A DNA stretch of 64,000 nucleotides from Macrostomum hystrix (lineage: Eukaryota; Platyhelminthes; Macrostomidae): positions 6,090,001-6,154,000 of the forward strand of contig CATNEN010000024.1 in assembly GCA_950097015.1 (NCBI GenBank), read 5' to 3'. The position numbers and the translations under genes are program-made. Shown piece after piece: positions 35,301-47,300 of the stretch. Every line of letters starts with the position of its first letter. Position 1 is the stretch's first letter. The notes beneath the pieces were generated by a model. The model searched no databases. It was given only the letters and a program-made list of their open reading frames with translations, and was not told the DNA's origin.

Positions 35301-38300
35301 TCCTACTCCCTGTCCTTCTCCCTGTCCTACTCCCTGTCCTACTCCCTGTCCTTCTCCCTGTCCTACTCCCTGTCCTTCTCCCTGTCCTTCTCCCTGTCCT
35401 TCTCCCTATCCTTCTCCCTGTCCTTCTCCCTGTCCTACTCCCTCCTCTTCTCTTGTCGCCGCATCTTAACTCTTTCTTTCTCTCTCATTAACAAAATATT
35501 TTTAGTTTGAGAGCTCGAACCGCACCAGAAATTCTCAGCAACGCACTCCCAAAGCAGACGGACTAAAACTTTAAGCAGCCCCCGCTCATCCCCTCAAAGG
35601 TGTGTCAACTCCACCTTCAAGCCACCAGCCAGGCGCCCGCTTTCTCCGCCCCACATGCTGTGAAACTCCGCCAGCTGCTGGGGGTTGTCACTTGTGCTGG
35701 GTCGGCCGTAACAGCGGAAGACAAGACAGAAAAGGTGGCTAGTCATAGTTCCTACAGTTGGCATTGAGCACTACTCAACTACTCATGACTCAAGTGAACC
35801 AGTCTATGCAAGCGCTCGATTCGAAGGTACTTAGCGCCAAAATATAGTGAGAGACAGAGGAGAAAGAAAATGAGCCTATAGAGAGAAAGATTATAGTGAG
35901 AACTGTGGGTGCTTGTCGGCTAGCCTGACAAGCAGTTCACGTTTCAACTCCACTTGTTCTACTGGTGTGTGTGGTGTAAGTGTTTTTTTCCCGAATTTTC
36001 AATATTGAAGTCAGACGTGCGAAGGAATGACCGGCAACTCTGTTGATTTTCTTCCTGCCACTGAACTCAGCGGCTAACCTGCCACTCAGTCTCACCACAC
36101 TGAGACCGTCCCACCGTCTCTTTGCCTCACTCTCACCCGTTCAGCCTTTGTCTCACCCTCTCGCCCTCTCGCCCTGTATCTCTTGGTCTGGCACTCTATC
36201 TCTTGGTCTCGCCCACTATCTCTTGGCCTCTCCCTCTCGCCCTCTATCTCTCGCCCTCTATCTCTCACCCTCTATCTCTCACCCTCTATCTCTCACCCTC
36301 TATCTCTCGCCCTTTATCTCTCGCCCTCTATCTCTCGCCCTCTATCTCTCGCTCTCTATCGCTCGCTCTCTATCTCTCGCTCTCTATCTCTCGCCCTCTC
36401 CCTCTCGCCCCTATCTCTCGCCCTCTCCCTCTCGCCCCTATCTCTCGCCCTCTATCTCTCGCTCTCTATCTCTCGCCCTCTCGCCCATTTTTCGGTTTTC
36501 TCGCTCTCGCTCCTACTTTTGTTGTATCTTCCAGTCATCTATAAAATATATGAAACTCAGACTTAAGACTGACATGCCCGAACTCATAAAATCCAATATT
36601 TTTAAATCAGACAAGAGGGGATTTGAAGCTGCAAGTACACTTTAGTGCATTTAGCATTGTATCATTTGTGCGGATTGTAAATGCATTTTGAGATCAGTTG
36701 ATAAAGTGTCTCATTGGCGATGGGTCGATAGAAATGTGAAGAAAATTATGCTCAGAGAAGCGGTGCTGGTGATGAGTGCTAGGGCATAGAATTACAATTA
36801 TCTACAGTCAAATCAGAGCAAACCAGAAAGGTAGCTATCAGTAACCTGGATTTTCCAACACTTTATTTTTTTGCACAAAAGGAAACGTTTATAAAAACAC
36901 ATTAAACCTTCCACTGGTTTGATGCATATCAGTGTGGCTGCAATGCGATCTGTGCTAAGCGGTTTGGCATCTCAGAGATTAGTAGCGAATAAAATTTTCC
37001 AACATTTAGTACATCTTCAATTCAACTGAGAATAGGAGATTGAGAAATCTAGGCACCAAGCTAAAATGTGAGATTAACCCGATTGGGTCAAGAACTGAGG
37101 GAACAATGTAGAGTGCATTGTGAGAGAGAGTGAGGGAGAGTGACAGTGAGTGAGTTAGAGTGACAGTGAGTGAGTTAGAGTGACAGTAAGTGAGGTAGAG
37201 CGACAATGAGTGAGGCAAAGTGACAGTGAGTGAGGTAGAGTGACATTAGGGAGGTAAGTGACAGTGAGTGAGGGAGAGTGACATTGAGTGAGGTAGAGTG
37301 ACATTAGGTGAGGTAAGTGACAGTGAGTGAGGGAGAGTGGCAGTGAGTGAGGTAGAGTGACATTAGGTGAGGTAAGTGACAGTGAGTGAGGTAGAGTGAC
37401 ATTGAGTGAGGTAGAGTGACAGTGAGTGAGGGAGAGTGACAGTGAGTGAGGTAGAGTGACAGTGAGTGAGGTAGAGTGACAGTGAGTGAGGTAGAGTGAC
37501 ATTAGGGAGGTAAGTGACAGTGAGTGAGGTAGAGTGACATAAGGTGAGGTAAGTGACAGTGAGTGAGGGAGAGTGGCAGTGAGTGAGGTAGAGTGACATT
37601 AGGTGAGGTAAGTGACAGTGAGTGAGGGAGAGTGACGGTGAGTGAGGTAGAGTGACAGTGAGTGAGGTAGAGTGACAGTGAGTGAGGTAGAGTGACATTA
37701 GGGAGGTAAGTGACAGTGAGTGAGGGAGAGTGACAGTGAGTGAGGTAGAGTGACAGTGAGTGAGGTAGAGTGACATTAGGGAGGTAAGTGACAGTGAGTG
37801 AGGGAGAGTGACATTGAGTGAGGTAGAGTGACATTAGGTGAGGTAAGTGACAGTGAGTGAGGGAGAGTGGCAGTGAGTGAGGTAGAGTGACATTAGGTGA
37901 GGTAAGTGACAGTGAGTGAGGTAGAGTGACAGTGAGTGAGGTAGAGTGACATTAGGGAGGTAAGTGACAGTGAGTGAGGGAGAGTGACGGTGAGTGAGGT
38001 AGAGTGACAGTGAGTGAGGTAGAGTGACAGTGAGTGAGGTAGAGTGACAGTGAGTGAGGTAGAGTGACATTAGGGAGGTAAGTGACAGTGAGTGAGGGAG
38101 AGTGACATTGAGTGAGGTAGAGTGACATTAGGTGAGGTAAGTGACAGTGAGTGAGGGAGAGTGGCAGTGAGTGAGGTAGAGTGACATTAGGTGAGGTAAG
38201 TGACAGTGAGTGAGGGAGAGTGGCAGTGAGTGAGGTAGAGTGACATTAGGTGAGGTAAGTGACAGTGAGTGAGGGAGAGTGGCAGTGAGTGAGGTAGAGT

Positions 38301-41300
38301 GACATTAGGTGAGGTAAGTGACAGTGAGTGAGGGAGAGTGACATGAGTGAGTAAGAGTGCAGAAGAGTGAGGGAGAGTGACAGTGAGTGAGGGAGAGTGA
38401 CAGTGAGTGAGGGAGAGTGACAGTGAGTGAGGGAGAGTGACAGTGAGTGAGGGAGAGTGACATTGAGTGAGGGAGAGTGACAGTGAGTGAGGGAGAGTGA
38501 CAGTGAGTGAGGGAGAGTGACAGTGAGTGAGGGAGAGTGACAGTGAGTGAGGGAGAGTGACAGTGAGTGAGGGAGAGTGACAGTGAGTGAGGGAGAGTGA
38601 CAGTGAGTGAGGGAGAGTGACAGTGAGTGAGTAAGAGTTCAGAAGAGTGAGGGAGAGTGAGACAGAGTTCCTGACAGCAGAGTAACGGACTCACTGGGAC
38701 TCCTGGTCCGTATTTTCCTCCTGCTGCACATTGACATTCTCCTTCATGACGAGGTCGCGGCCGCCCCGGCTCCACACAATCTTGGGGTTGGGCTTGCCCC
38801 TCGCCCGGCACTTCACAATGAGCGTCTTGCCTTCGCCGATGTTGATACTGTTCTGAATCGGGTACACTACTTCCGGCTCAGAGGCTGCAAAGTGGTTGTT
38901 GAGGGTTTTTACCTAGACATTTCAAGGTCTCGTATATAGCGTAATTTAAAAACGTTATAAAACATAATGCGAACATTCTATTGCTCTTGTCTCTGTGGTG
39001 ATAACAATTTGTTTTAGGGTTGAGCTTTATTTTGTCTCGGGATGAGATTTTGTCGAATTTAATTTTTGGCGTCTCAGGGTGAGATTTTTTAACAGTTTAT
39101 CTCAGGGTGAGATTTTGTAGCATTTAGTTTCAGGGTGAGATTCTGTAGCAGTAAGTCTCAGGGTGAGATTTTTAACAGTTTATCTCAGGGTGAGATTTTG
39201 TAGCAGTTAGTCTCGGTGAGATTCTGTAGCAGTTAGTCTCAGGGTGAGATTTTGTAGCAGTTAGTCTCGGTGAGATTCTGTAGCAGTTAGTCTCAGGGTG
39301 AGATTCTGTAGCAGTTAGTCTCAGGGTGAGATTCTGTAGCAGTTAGTTTCAGGGTGAGATTCTGTAGCAGTTAGTCTCAGGGTGAGATTCTGTAGCAGTT
39401 AGTTTCAGAGTGAGATTCTGTAGCAGTTAGTTTCAGGGTGAGATTCTGCAGCAGTTAGTTTCAGGGTGAGATTCTGTAGCAGTTAGTTTCAGGGTGAGAT
39501 TCTGTAGCATTTAGTCTCAGGGTGAGATTCTGTAGCAGTTAGTTTCAGGGTGAGATTCTGTAGCAGTTAGTCTCAGGGTGAGATTCTGTAGCAGTTAGTC
39601 TCAGGGTGAGATTCTGTAGCAGTTAGTTTCAGGGTGAGATTCTGTAGCAGTTAGTTTCAGGGTGAGATTCTGTAGCAGTTAGTTTCAGGGTGAGATTCTG
39701 TAGCAGTTAGTTTCAGGGTGAGATTCTGTAGCAGTTAGTTTCAGGGTGAGATTCTGTAGCAGTTAGTTTCAGGGTGAGATTCTGTAGCAGTTAGTTTCAG
39801 GGTGAGATTCTGTAGCAGTTAGTTTCAGGGTGAGATTCTGTAGCAGTTAGTCTCAGGGTGAGATTCTGTAGCAGTTAGTTTCAGGGTGAGATTCTGTAGC
39901 AGTTAGTTTCAGGGTGAGATTCTGTAGCAGTTAGTCTCAGGGTGAGATTCTGTAGCAGTTAGTTTCAGGGTGAGATTCTGTAGCAGTTAGTCTCAGGGTG
40001 AGATTCTGTAGCAGTTAGTTTCAGGGTGAGATTCTGTAGCAGTTAGTTTCAGGGTGAGATTCTGTAGCAGTTAGTTTCAGGGTGAGATTCTGTAGCAGTT
40101 AGTTTCAGGGTGAGATTCTGTAGCAGTTAGTTTCAGGGTGAGATTCTGTAGCAGTTAGTTTCAGGGTGAGATTCTGTAGCAGTTAGTTTCAGGGTGAGAT
40201 TCTGTAGCAGTTAGTTTCAGGGTGAGATTCTGTAGCAGTTAGTTTCAGGGTGAGATTCTGTAGCAGTTAGTCTCAGGGTGAGATTCTGTAGCAGTTAGTT
40301 TCAGGGTGAGATTCTGTAGCAGTTAGTTTCAGGGTGAGATTCTGTAGCAGTTAGTCTCAGGGTGAGATTCTGTAGCAGTTAGTTTCAGGGTGAGATTCTG
40401 TAGCAGTTAGTCTCAGGGTGAGATTCTGTAGCAGTTAGTTTCAGGGTGAGATTCTGTAGCAGTTAGTTTCAGGGTGAGATTCTGTAGCAGTTAGTCTCAG
40501 GGTGAGATTCTGTAGCAGTTAGTCTCAGGGTGAGATTCTGTAGCAGTTAGTCTCAGGGTGAGATTCTGTAGCAGTTAGTCTCAGGGTGAGATTCTGTAGC
40601 AGTTAGTCTCAGGGTGAGATTCTGTAGCAGTTAGTCTCAGGGTGAGATTCTGTAGCAGTTAGTTTCAGGGTGAGATTCTGTAGCAGTTAGTCTCAGGGTG
40701 AGATTCTGTAGCAGTTAGTCTCAGGGTGAGATTCTGTAGCAGTTAGTCTCAGGGTGAGATTCTGTAGCAGTTAGTCTCAGGGTGAGATTCTGTAGCAGTT
40801 AGTTTCAGGGTGAGATTCTGTAGCAGTTAGTTTCAGGGTGAGATTCTGTAGCAGTTAGTTTCAGGGTGAGATTCTGTAGCAGTTAGTTTCAGGGTGAGAT
40901 TCTGTAGCAGTTAGTTTCAGGGTGAGATTCTGTAGCAGTTAGTTTCAGGGTGAGATTCTGTAGCAGTTAGTCTCAGGGTGAGATTCTGTAGCAGTTAGTC
41001 TCAGGGTGAGATTCTGTAGCAGTTAGCCTTATGAGTGTGATCATTTAGTTTTGATCTTTAATATTTCAACAATGACGATTGAAACTTAATCGGCATCGGT
41101 GAGATTTTGAAGCTGTCAGCAAATCTCAGTTAGATGAGATCTGGAACACAGTCTTACCCCGGTAGACACTCCAGAAAATATGAACAAACTGGCTGTCCAT
41201 TCTACTGCTGCTGCTGATGCTACTAACAATGCAAGTTTTGCTTAGATTCTAGCTAGCTAGGATCGTGTGATACAAGTGAAAACGTGCGTTTTTCAATCTC

Positions 41301-44300
41301 TTTCTAGCAATGGAATGCTGATCATTATGCCTCTCGCAGTTTTTCCAAGACAGCTCCGGATTGGCTGGCATCCACGAGGCGAACAAAAAGACTGACCCTC
41401 CAACCACCATTGGCCAATCAGAAAGCTTTGTATTTCCTTATTCTTTAGTAAAATGCGGGCATTTCTAAATTGAATTTCTGTGAATATTCGTCGCTTACAT
41501 TTGCATAATCACTAATAAATAGAATGGTGACAAAGGCACTGAATAAACATTCTCTGTGCTATAGAAAAACTTGTCCCATAGTGTTGTAGTCTACGTTTGA
41601 CGTGAAAATTCTAATCACCCTACTGTTGCTTCACAGTTAGTAGTATGTCTTGAGTGTGACATTTGTTTTTAAAGAAAAGAGACACTGTTTAAGCGAAAAA
41701 TTAGAAATGTTTACAAACATCATAATCTATTAATGCCAGAACTGAAAAGACTTACATTTTTGTACTTTATTATTTTTATACATATACTAGGCTGTTAACA
41801 TTAGAATAAACACGGAGGTAAAATAAATGCCCACGTTTTTCATTTTCTGTATCTCACAAAATATTATAATAATGAAAATCCGGAGCACGGGCTAACATTT
41901 TCCGCTCTATTCGATGAAACAGCTTCCAGATTAACAAAACATCAGCATCCACAAGATATTCAACGAATATCTCGACGATTGCTGACTCGGACGGCGTTGA
42001 AAATTTGTTCATCGTCATCATCAGGACGGAAATTAGCGCGGTCTCATTCTACTGCTAAGGGTTCACGTCGTACTTAACAAAAATTAGTCATTTATCTAGT
42101 AAAGAAACTAATTTGAAAGGCCTGCTCAATCTGTATGTTTCTCTATACTCAAGCTCTGCCTCTGACATGAGCTCACGCACAAAATGGCGCGAATAAATTT
42201 TCAGCCAGTTTTTGCGTCTGTCTCGGACAGCCAGCCAGCCAGGCCGGCAGGCATCTTCGAAGATGGCTTCGTAGATCTTCCCTTTGAAGATGCTAACACA
42301 AACACGTAGACTGGGGAAAGCAAGACGCTGCTTTGACCAGGAAAAGCTGGATTCGGCCTCTCTGTAGATTTCTCTGGCCAGCCGATCTCCGAGGATAATT
42401 GAGCGTAAAGCCTCACTTATCTCATTTTCTCTTGGAGGAAAAGAATATCTCTACCAGGCCGCTGCTACTAGGAGGATGAAGAGGTTAATCCGGAAGTTGA
42501 TTAAAGAGACAAAATTCTTGGTGGGCCGTTGTCTGTCGGTGGCTGATAGTAAATTATCCAGAAGGAGAGGGGAGGTCCAGATTAAAATTTTCCCAAACGC
42601 GGGTCCAAGTCAAGAGCAAAGAGCTCGCAATCAAAGTGTGAGAACTATGTACATTTATTCTCCGAGTAAATTTTCTTCTCCGACTGTACATTCTACCGAC
42701 GAAATCTCTAACGAGGTCCAGTGAAGCCCCTAAATCTCTTTGCCTAACGTACGTTCTCCTAAATAAATCTCTAACCTAGAATGTACATTTTCTAAATTAA
42801 ATCCCGACTTACCGTGAATGAAATTTCTCCGTAAGAAATTTCTATCCTGAACGTGCATTTCCTCCACTAAATCTCTACCCCGAATGTACATTTTCGCGGC
42901 AGAATCTCTTTCTCGGAATGTACATTCCCCCTTCTAAATCTCTACCCAGAATGTACATACTTCCCCCTTCTAAATCTCTACCCAGAATGTACATACTTCC
43001 AAATAATCACAATCCGCCAAATAGCCATAGACACTGTGCAAGCTTCGAATCTGTTTATGAAGCTGCGTGCATGCATGCTTTTGCGCAGGAGAGCAGACGA
43101 AAAGAATACTGAATTTTGTACGATGGCGCGTGGGAACAAAACTAGGAAATCGATCTGTCCACCAATTTTGCCAAACAAAATGCTACTTTTTTCGGGTTTG
43201 CAGACGAATAAAAAAATAGGACTAGATTAAACAAAGTGGCAGGTAGCGGATTGGCAGTGATTATAGAAAGGGAGACGACGACACAAGAAGAGCAGTGGCC
43301 CGGCGGCCCGCCTCATTCTCAGCCAGAAGCCAATTAGTCTGGCAAGATTTTTTTCACTGCGCAAGCAGAACTGCTGCAACAATCTTCTGAAGCTGGGGCC
43401 TTGGGTTGAGCTCTTTGTCCGTAAAAAAGTGCTCAACCCAATGACCGATGACAGACTACTCCCACCTGATTCCCTCGCTTACTCAAAAAGAACTTTTTTA
43501 ACAATAAACGATCACAATCTAAGGAATGTGAGAACTCACTAATTATAAATAAGGTTAGAGATTGCAGCAGTGTTGGCTCAGCCAGGTGGCTTTGCAGTTA
43601 ACAAGTGGAATAGAAATAGACGCCGAATCGATGCAAAATCACAATTTTGAACGGGCTGCGATAGAAATGCGGCTCAAACAGATTTCTGTTACTCTTATTA
43701 GTCATAATCTTACTCTTTTAATCTCTTTAACTATCAATTCTGCATTGCATATCAGAATCTTCCCAATCAGAATCTTCCCAATCAGAATCTTCCCAATCAG
43801 AATCTTCCTAATCAGAATCTTCCCAATTAGAATCTCCCCCAATCAGAATCTTCCCAATCAGAATCTTCCCAATCAGAATCTCCCCCAATCAGAATCTTCC
43901 CAATCAGAATCTTCCCAATCAGAATCTTCCCAATCAGAATCTTCCCAATCAGAATCTTCCCAATCAGAATCTTCCCAATCAGAATCTTCCCAATCAGAAT
44001 CTTCCCAATCAGAATCTTCCTAATCAGAATCTTCCCAATCAGAATCTCCCCCAATCAGAATCTTCCCAATCAGAATCTCCCCCAATCAGAATCTTCCCAA
44101 TCAGAATCTCCCCCAATCAGAATCTCCCCAATCAGAATCTCCCCAATCAGAATCTTCCCAATCAGAATCTTCCCAATCAGAATCTCCCCCAATCAGAATC
44201 TTCCCAATCAGAATCTTCCCAATCAGAATCTTCCCAATCAGAATCTTCCCAATCAGAATCTTCCCAATCAGAATCTTCCCAATCAGAATCTTCCCAATCA

Positions 44301-47300
44301 GAATCTTCCCAAGCAAAATCTCCCCCAATCAGAATCTTCCCAATCAGAACCTTCCCAATCAGAATCTTCCCAATCAGAATCTCCCCCAATCAGAATCTTC
44401 CCAATCAGAACCTTCCCAATCAGAATCTCCCCCAATCAGAATCTCCCCAATCAGAATCTTCCCAATCAGAATCTTCCCAATCAGAATCTTCCTAATCAGA
44501 ATCTTCCCAATCAGAATCTCCCCCAATCAGAATCTTCCCAATCAGAATCTCCCCCAATCAGAATCTTCCCAATCAGAACCTTCCCAATCAGAATCTCCCC
44601 AATCAGAATCTCCCCAATCAGAATCTTCCCAATCAGAATCTTCCCAATCAGAATCTCCCCCAATCAGAATCTTCCCAATCAGAATCTTCCCAATCAGAAT
44701 CTTCCCAATCAGAATCTTCCCAATCAGAATCTTCCCAATTAGAATCTTCCCAAGCAAAATCTCCCCCAATCAGAATCTTCCCAATCAGAATCTCCCCCAA
44801 TCAGAATCTTCCCAATCAGAATCTCCCCCAATCAGAATCTTCCCAATCAGAACCTTCCCAATCAGAATCTCCCCCAATCAGAATCTCCCCAATCAGAATC
44901 TTCCCAATCAGAATCTTCCCAATCAGAATCTCCCCCAATCAGAATCTTCCCAATCAGAATCTTCCTAATCAGAATCTCCCCCAATCAGAATCTTCCCAAT
45001 CAGAACCTTCCCAATCAGAATCTCCCTCAATCAGAATCTCCCCAATCAGAATCTTCCCAATCAGAATCTTCCCAATCAGAATCTCCCCCAATCAGAATCT
45101 TCCCAATCAGAATCTTCCCAATCAGAATCTTCCCAATCAGAATCTCCCCCAATCAGAATCTTCCCAATCAGAATCTTCCCAATCAGAATCTTTCCAATCA
45201 GAATCTTCCCAATCAGAATCTCCCCAATCAGAATCTCCCCAATCAGAATCTCCCCAATCAGAATCTTCCCAATCAGAATCTTCCCAATCAGAATCTCCCC
45301 CAATCAGAATCTTCCCAATCAGAACCTTCCCAATCAGAATCTCCCCAATCAGAATCTTCCCAATCAGAATCTCCCCCAATCAGAATCTTCCCAATCAGAA
45401 TCTTCCCAATCAGAATCTTCCCAATCAGAATCTTCCCAATCAGAATCTTCCCAATCAGAATCAACCCAATCAAGAATGTTAAGAATCCCTATTAAAAATC
45501 TTCCCTATATTCCAACGTACCGAGAGCAGATGAGGACACAAGGATCCATATCAATCAATAGTTTGCACATTTTAGTGTCTATCGATAAAACCAGAACATA
45601 GAGTGAGGAAATCTGGACTACGCGTCTTGACTAGCAAATCAGAACCCATGCTGAACTCAGCTGATGCTCACTGTTTTGTGCCTGAGCTGTCGCTGCCCTG
45701 AGTATCATCCCGCTGATAGAAGAGCCGGATGTTGGACTTTGAGCACACCAAACACGCCCAGCTTCGACTCGCGTCCCTAACAGGATTAGCGAGCGGGCCT
45801 TTGTCCACCGCGTCGTGGAGTCTCTAAAGCCGCACTGATCAAATTAGTCGCCGTCGATAAATTCGACAGTTTTGAGCGAAAGGGCGGAGATGCAGTGAGC
45901 ACCAGAGAGGTGCATGCATCTTCAAGGAGAAACTTATAGTGCACAGCTGTTGGGTTGCATTTACACTGCATATTGTCTTCTGTGTGTCTTCTCCTCCTTA
46001 ATGTGATTGCAACCACATCGGATGAGTCACAGTTCACTTTATACGTGCAGTGTATTGTACAGTATCATCACTTTAGGCGCGACACCCACCTTACTCCGCT
46101 TCACACGTCCGTCAAGCACCCACCTCACTCCGCTTTACGCATCCGTCAAGCACCCACCTCACTCCGCTTTACGCATCCGTCAAGCACCCACCTCACTCCG
46201 CTTTACGCCTCCGTCAAGCACCCACCTCACTCCGCTTTATGCCTCCGTCAGACACCCACCTCACTCCATCAGACACCCAGCTCACTCCGCTTTATGCCTC
46301 CGTCAGACACCCACCTCACTCCATCAGACACCCACCTCACTCCGCTTTTTGCCTCCGTCAGACACCCACCTCACTCCACTTTACGCCTCCGTCAGACATC
46401 AACCAATTGTACGATAAACTCCAACCTTTCAGAAATCCATCTCACTCCGCATTATCACAAATTTACAGCGTACATTCGTTCCATTGCTTAGTATTCTGCG
46501 CATTCAAGTTATAGCCTACTTAAAAATGTCACGAACCGTCACCTTTCGTCAAATATTTGCTTTGGCTCTCATTTTACACATTTACTTTTTGCCTAGCGAT
46601 TAGGCGCAAAATTAAAGATAGGATTTCGAAGTTGTCTAGAAACCAACATGCAAGCCTTCCACTTCAGAGTTTGTGTTGTATCCTCGGGTGAGGAATACAA
46701 AAATCCTACCTATTAATCATAATAAAGGTGAAAGATTTGGTCGAAAATAATCGATAGTAGAATTCGCCTCAATCATTCGCTTCCCAACGATTCTCGTCAT
46801 CATCCCCATCAGCTGCCGTGTCTCACAAGATGCATTTCTAATACAGAAACAGTAAAGGTGAGTTTTGCATCCAGACACAGCCCCACAGCCTTACACATCA
46901 TTGCTTGCTTCCACTTTTAACGCTTCGATTCTCAACGGACATGGACTGTCTATAAGACTCTTATAGACAGCAGTCAGCCGGGTGTGGGCCGCCAGCCCAT
47001 TCGCTTCACACGCTCTCACCTGCCTGACCATGGCCCGTGCCAGTCTGTCAGTCCGATTGTGACTCTTACGGCATTATTCTGCTTGTGCACTGTCTAGAAT
47101 ATAGAGGCCATTACTTAGTAAGGCCTGCTTGACTTGCTGCCATTCTCCCTGTCTGCCTCTCCCTGTCTGCCTCTCCCTGTCTGCCTCTCCCTGTCTGCCT
47201 CTCCCTGTCTGCCTCTCCCTGTCTGCCTCTCCCTGTCTGCCTCTCCCTGTCTGCCTCTCTCTGTCTGCCTCTCCCTGTCTGCCTCTCCCTGTCTGCCTCT

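Noticed and set aside
38305-38811. 168-codon minus-strand frame over exon 2
   Set aside because: Wrong frame: the Ig sequence and splice borders are in another frame of the same strand.
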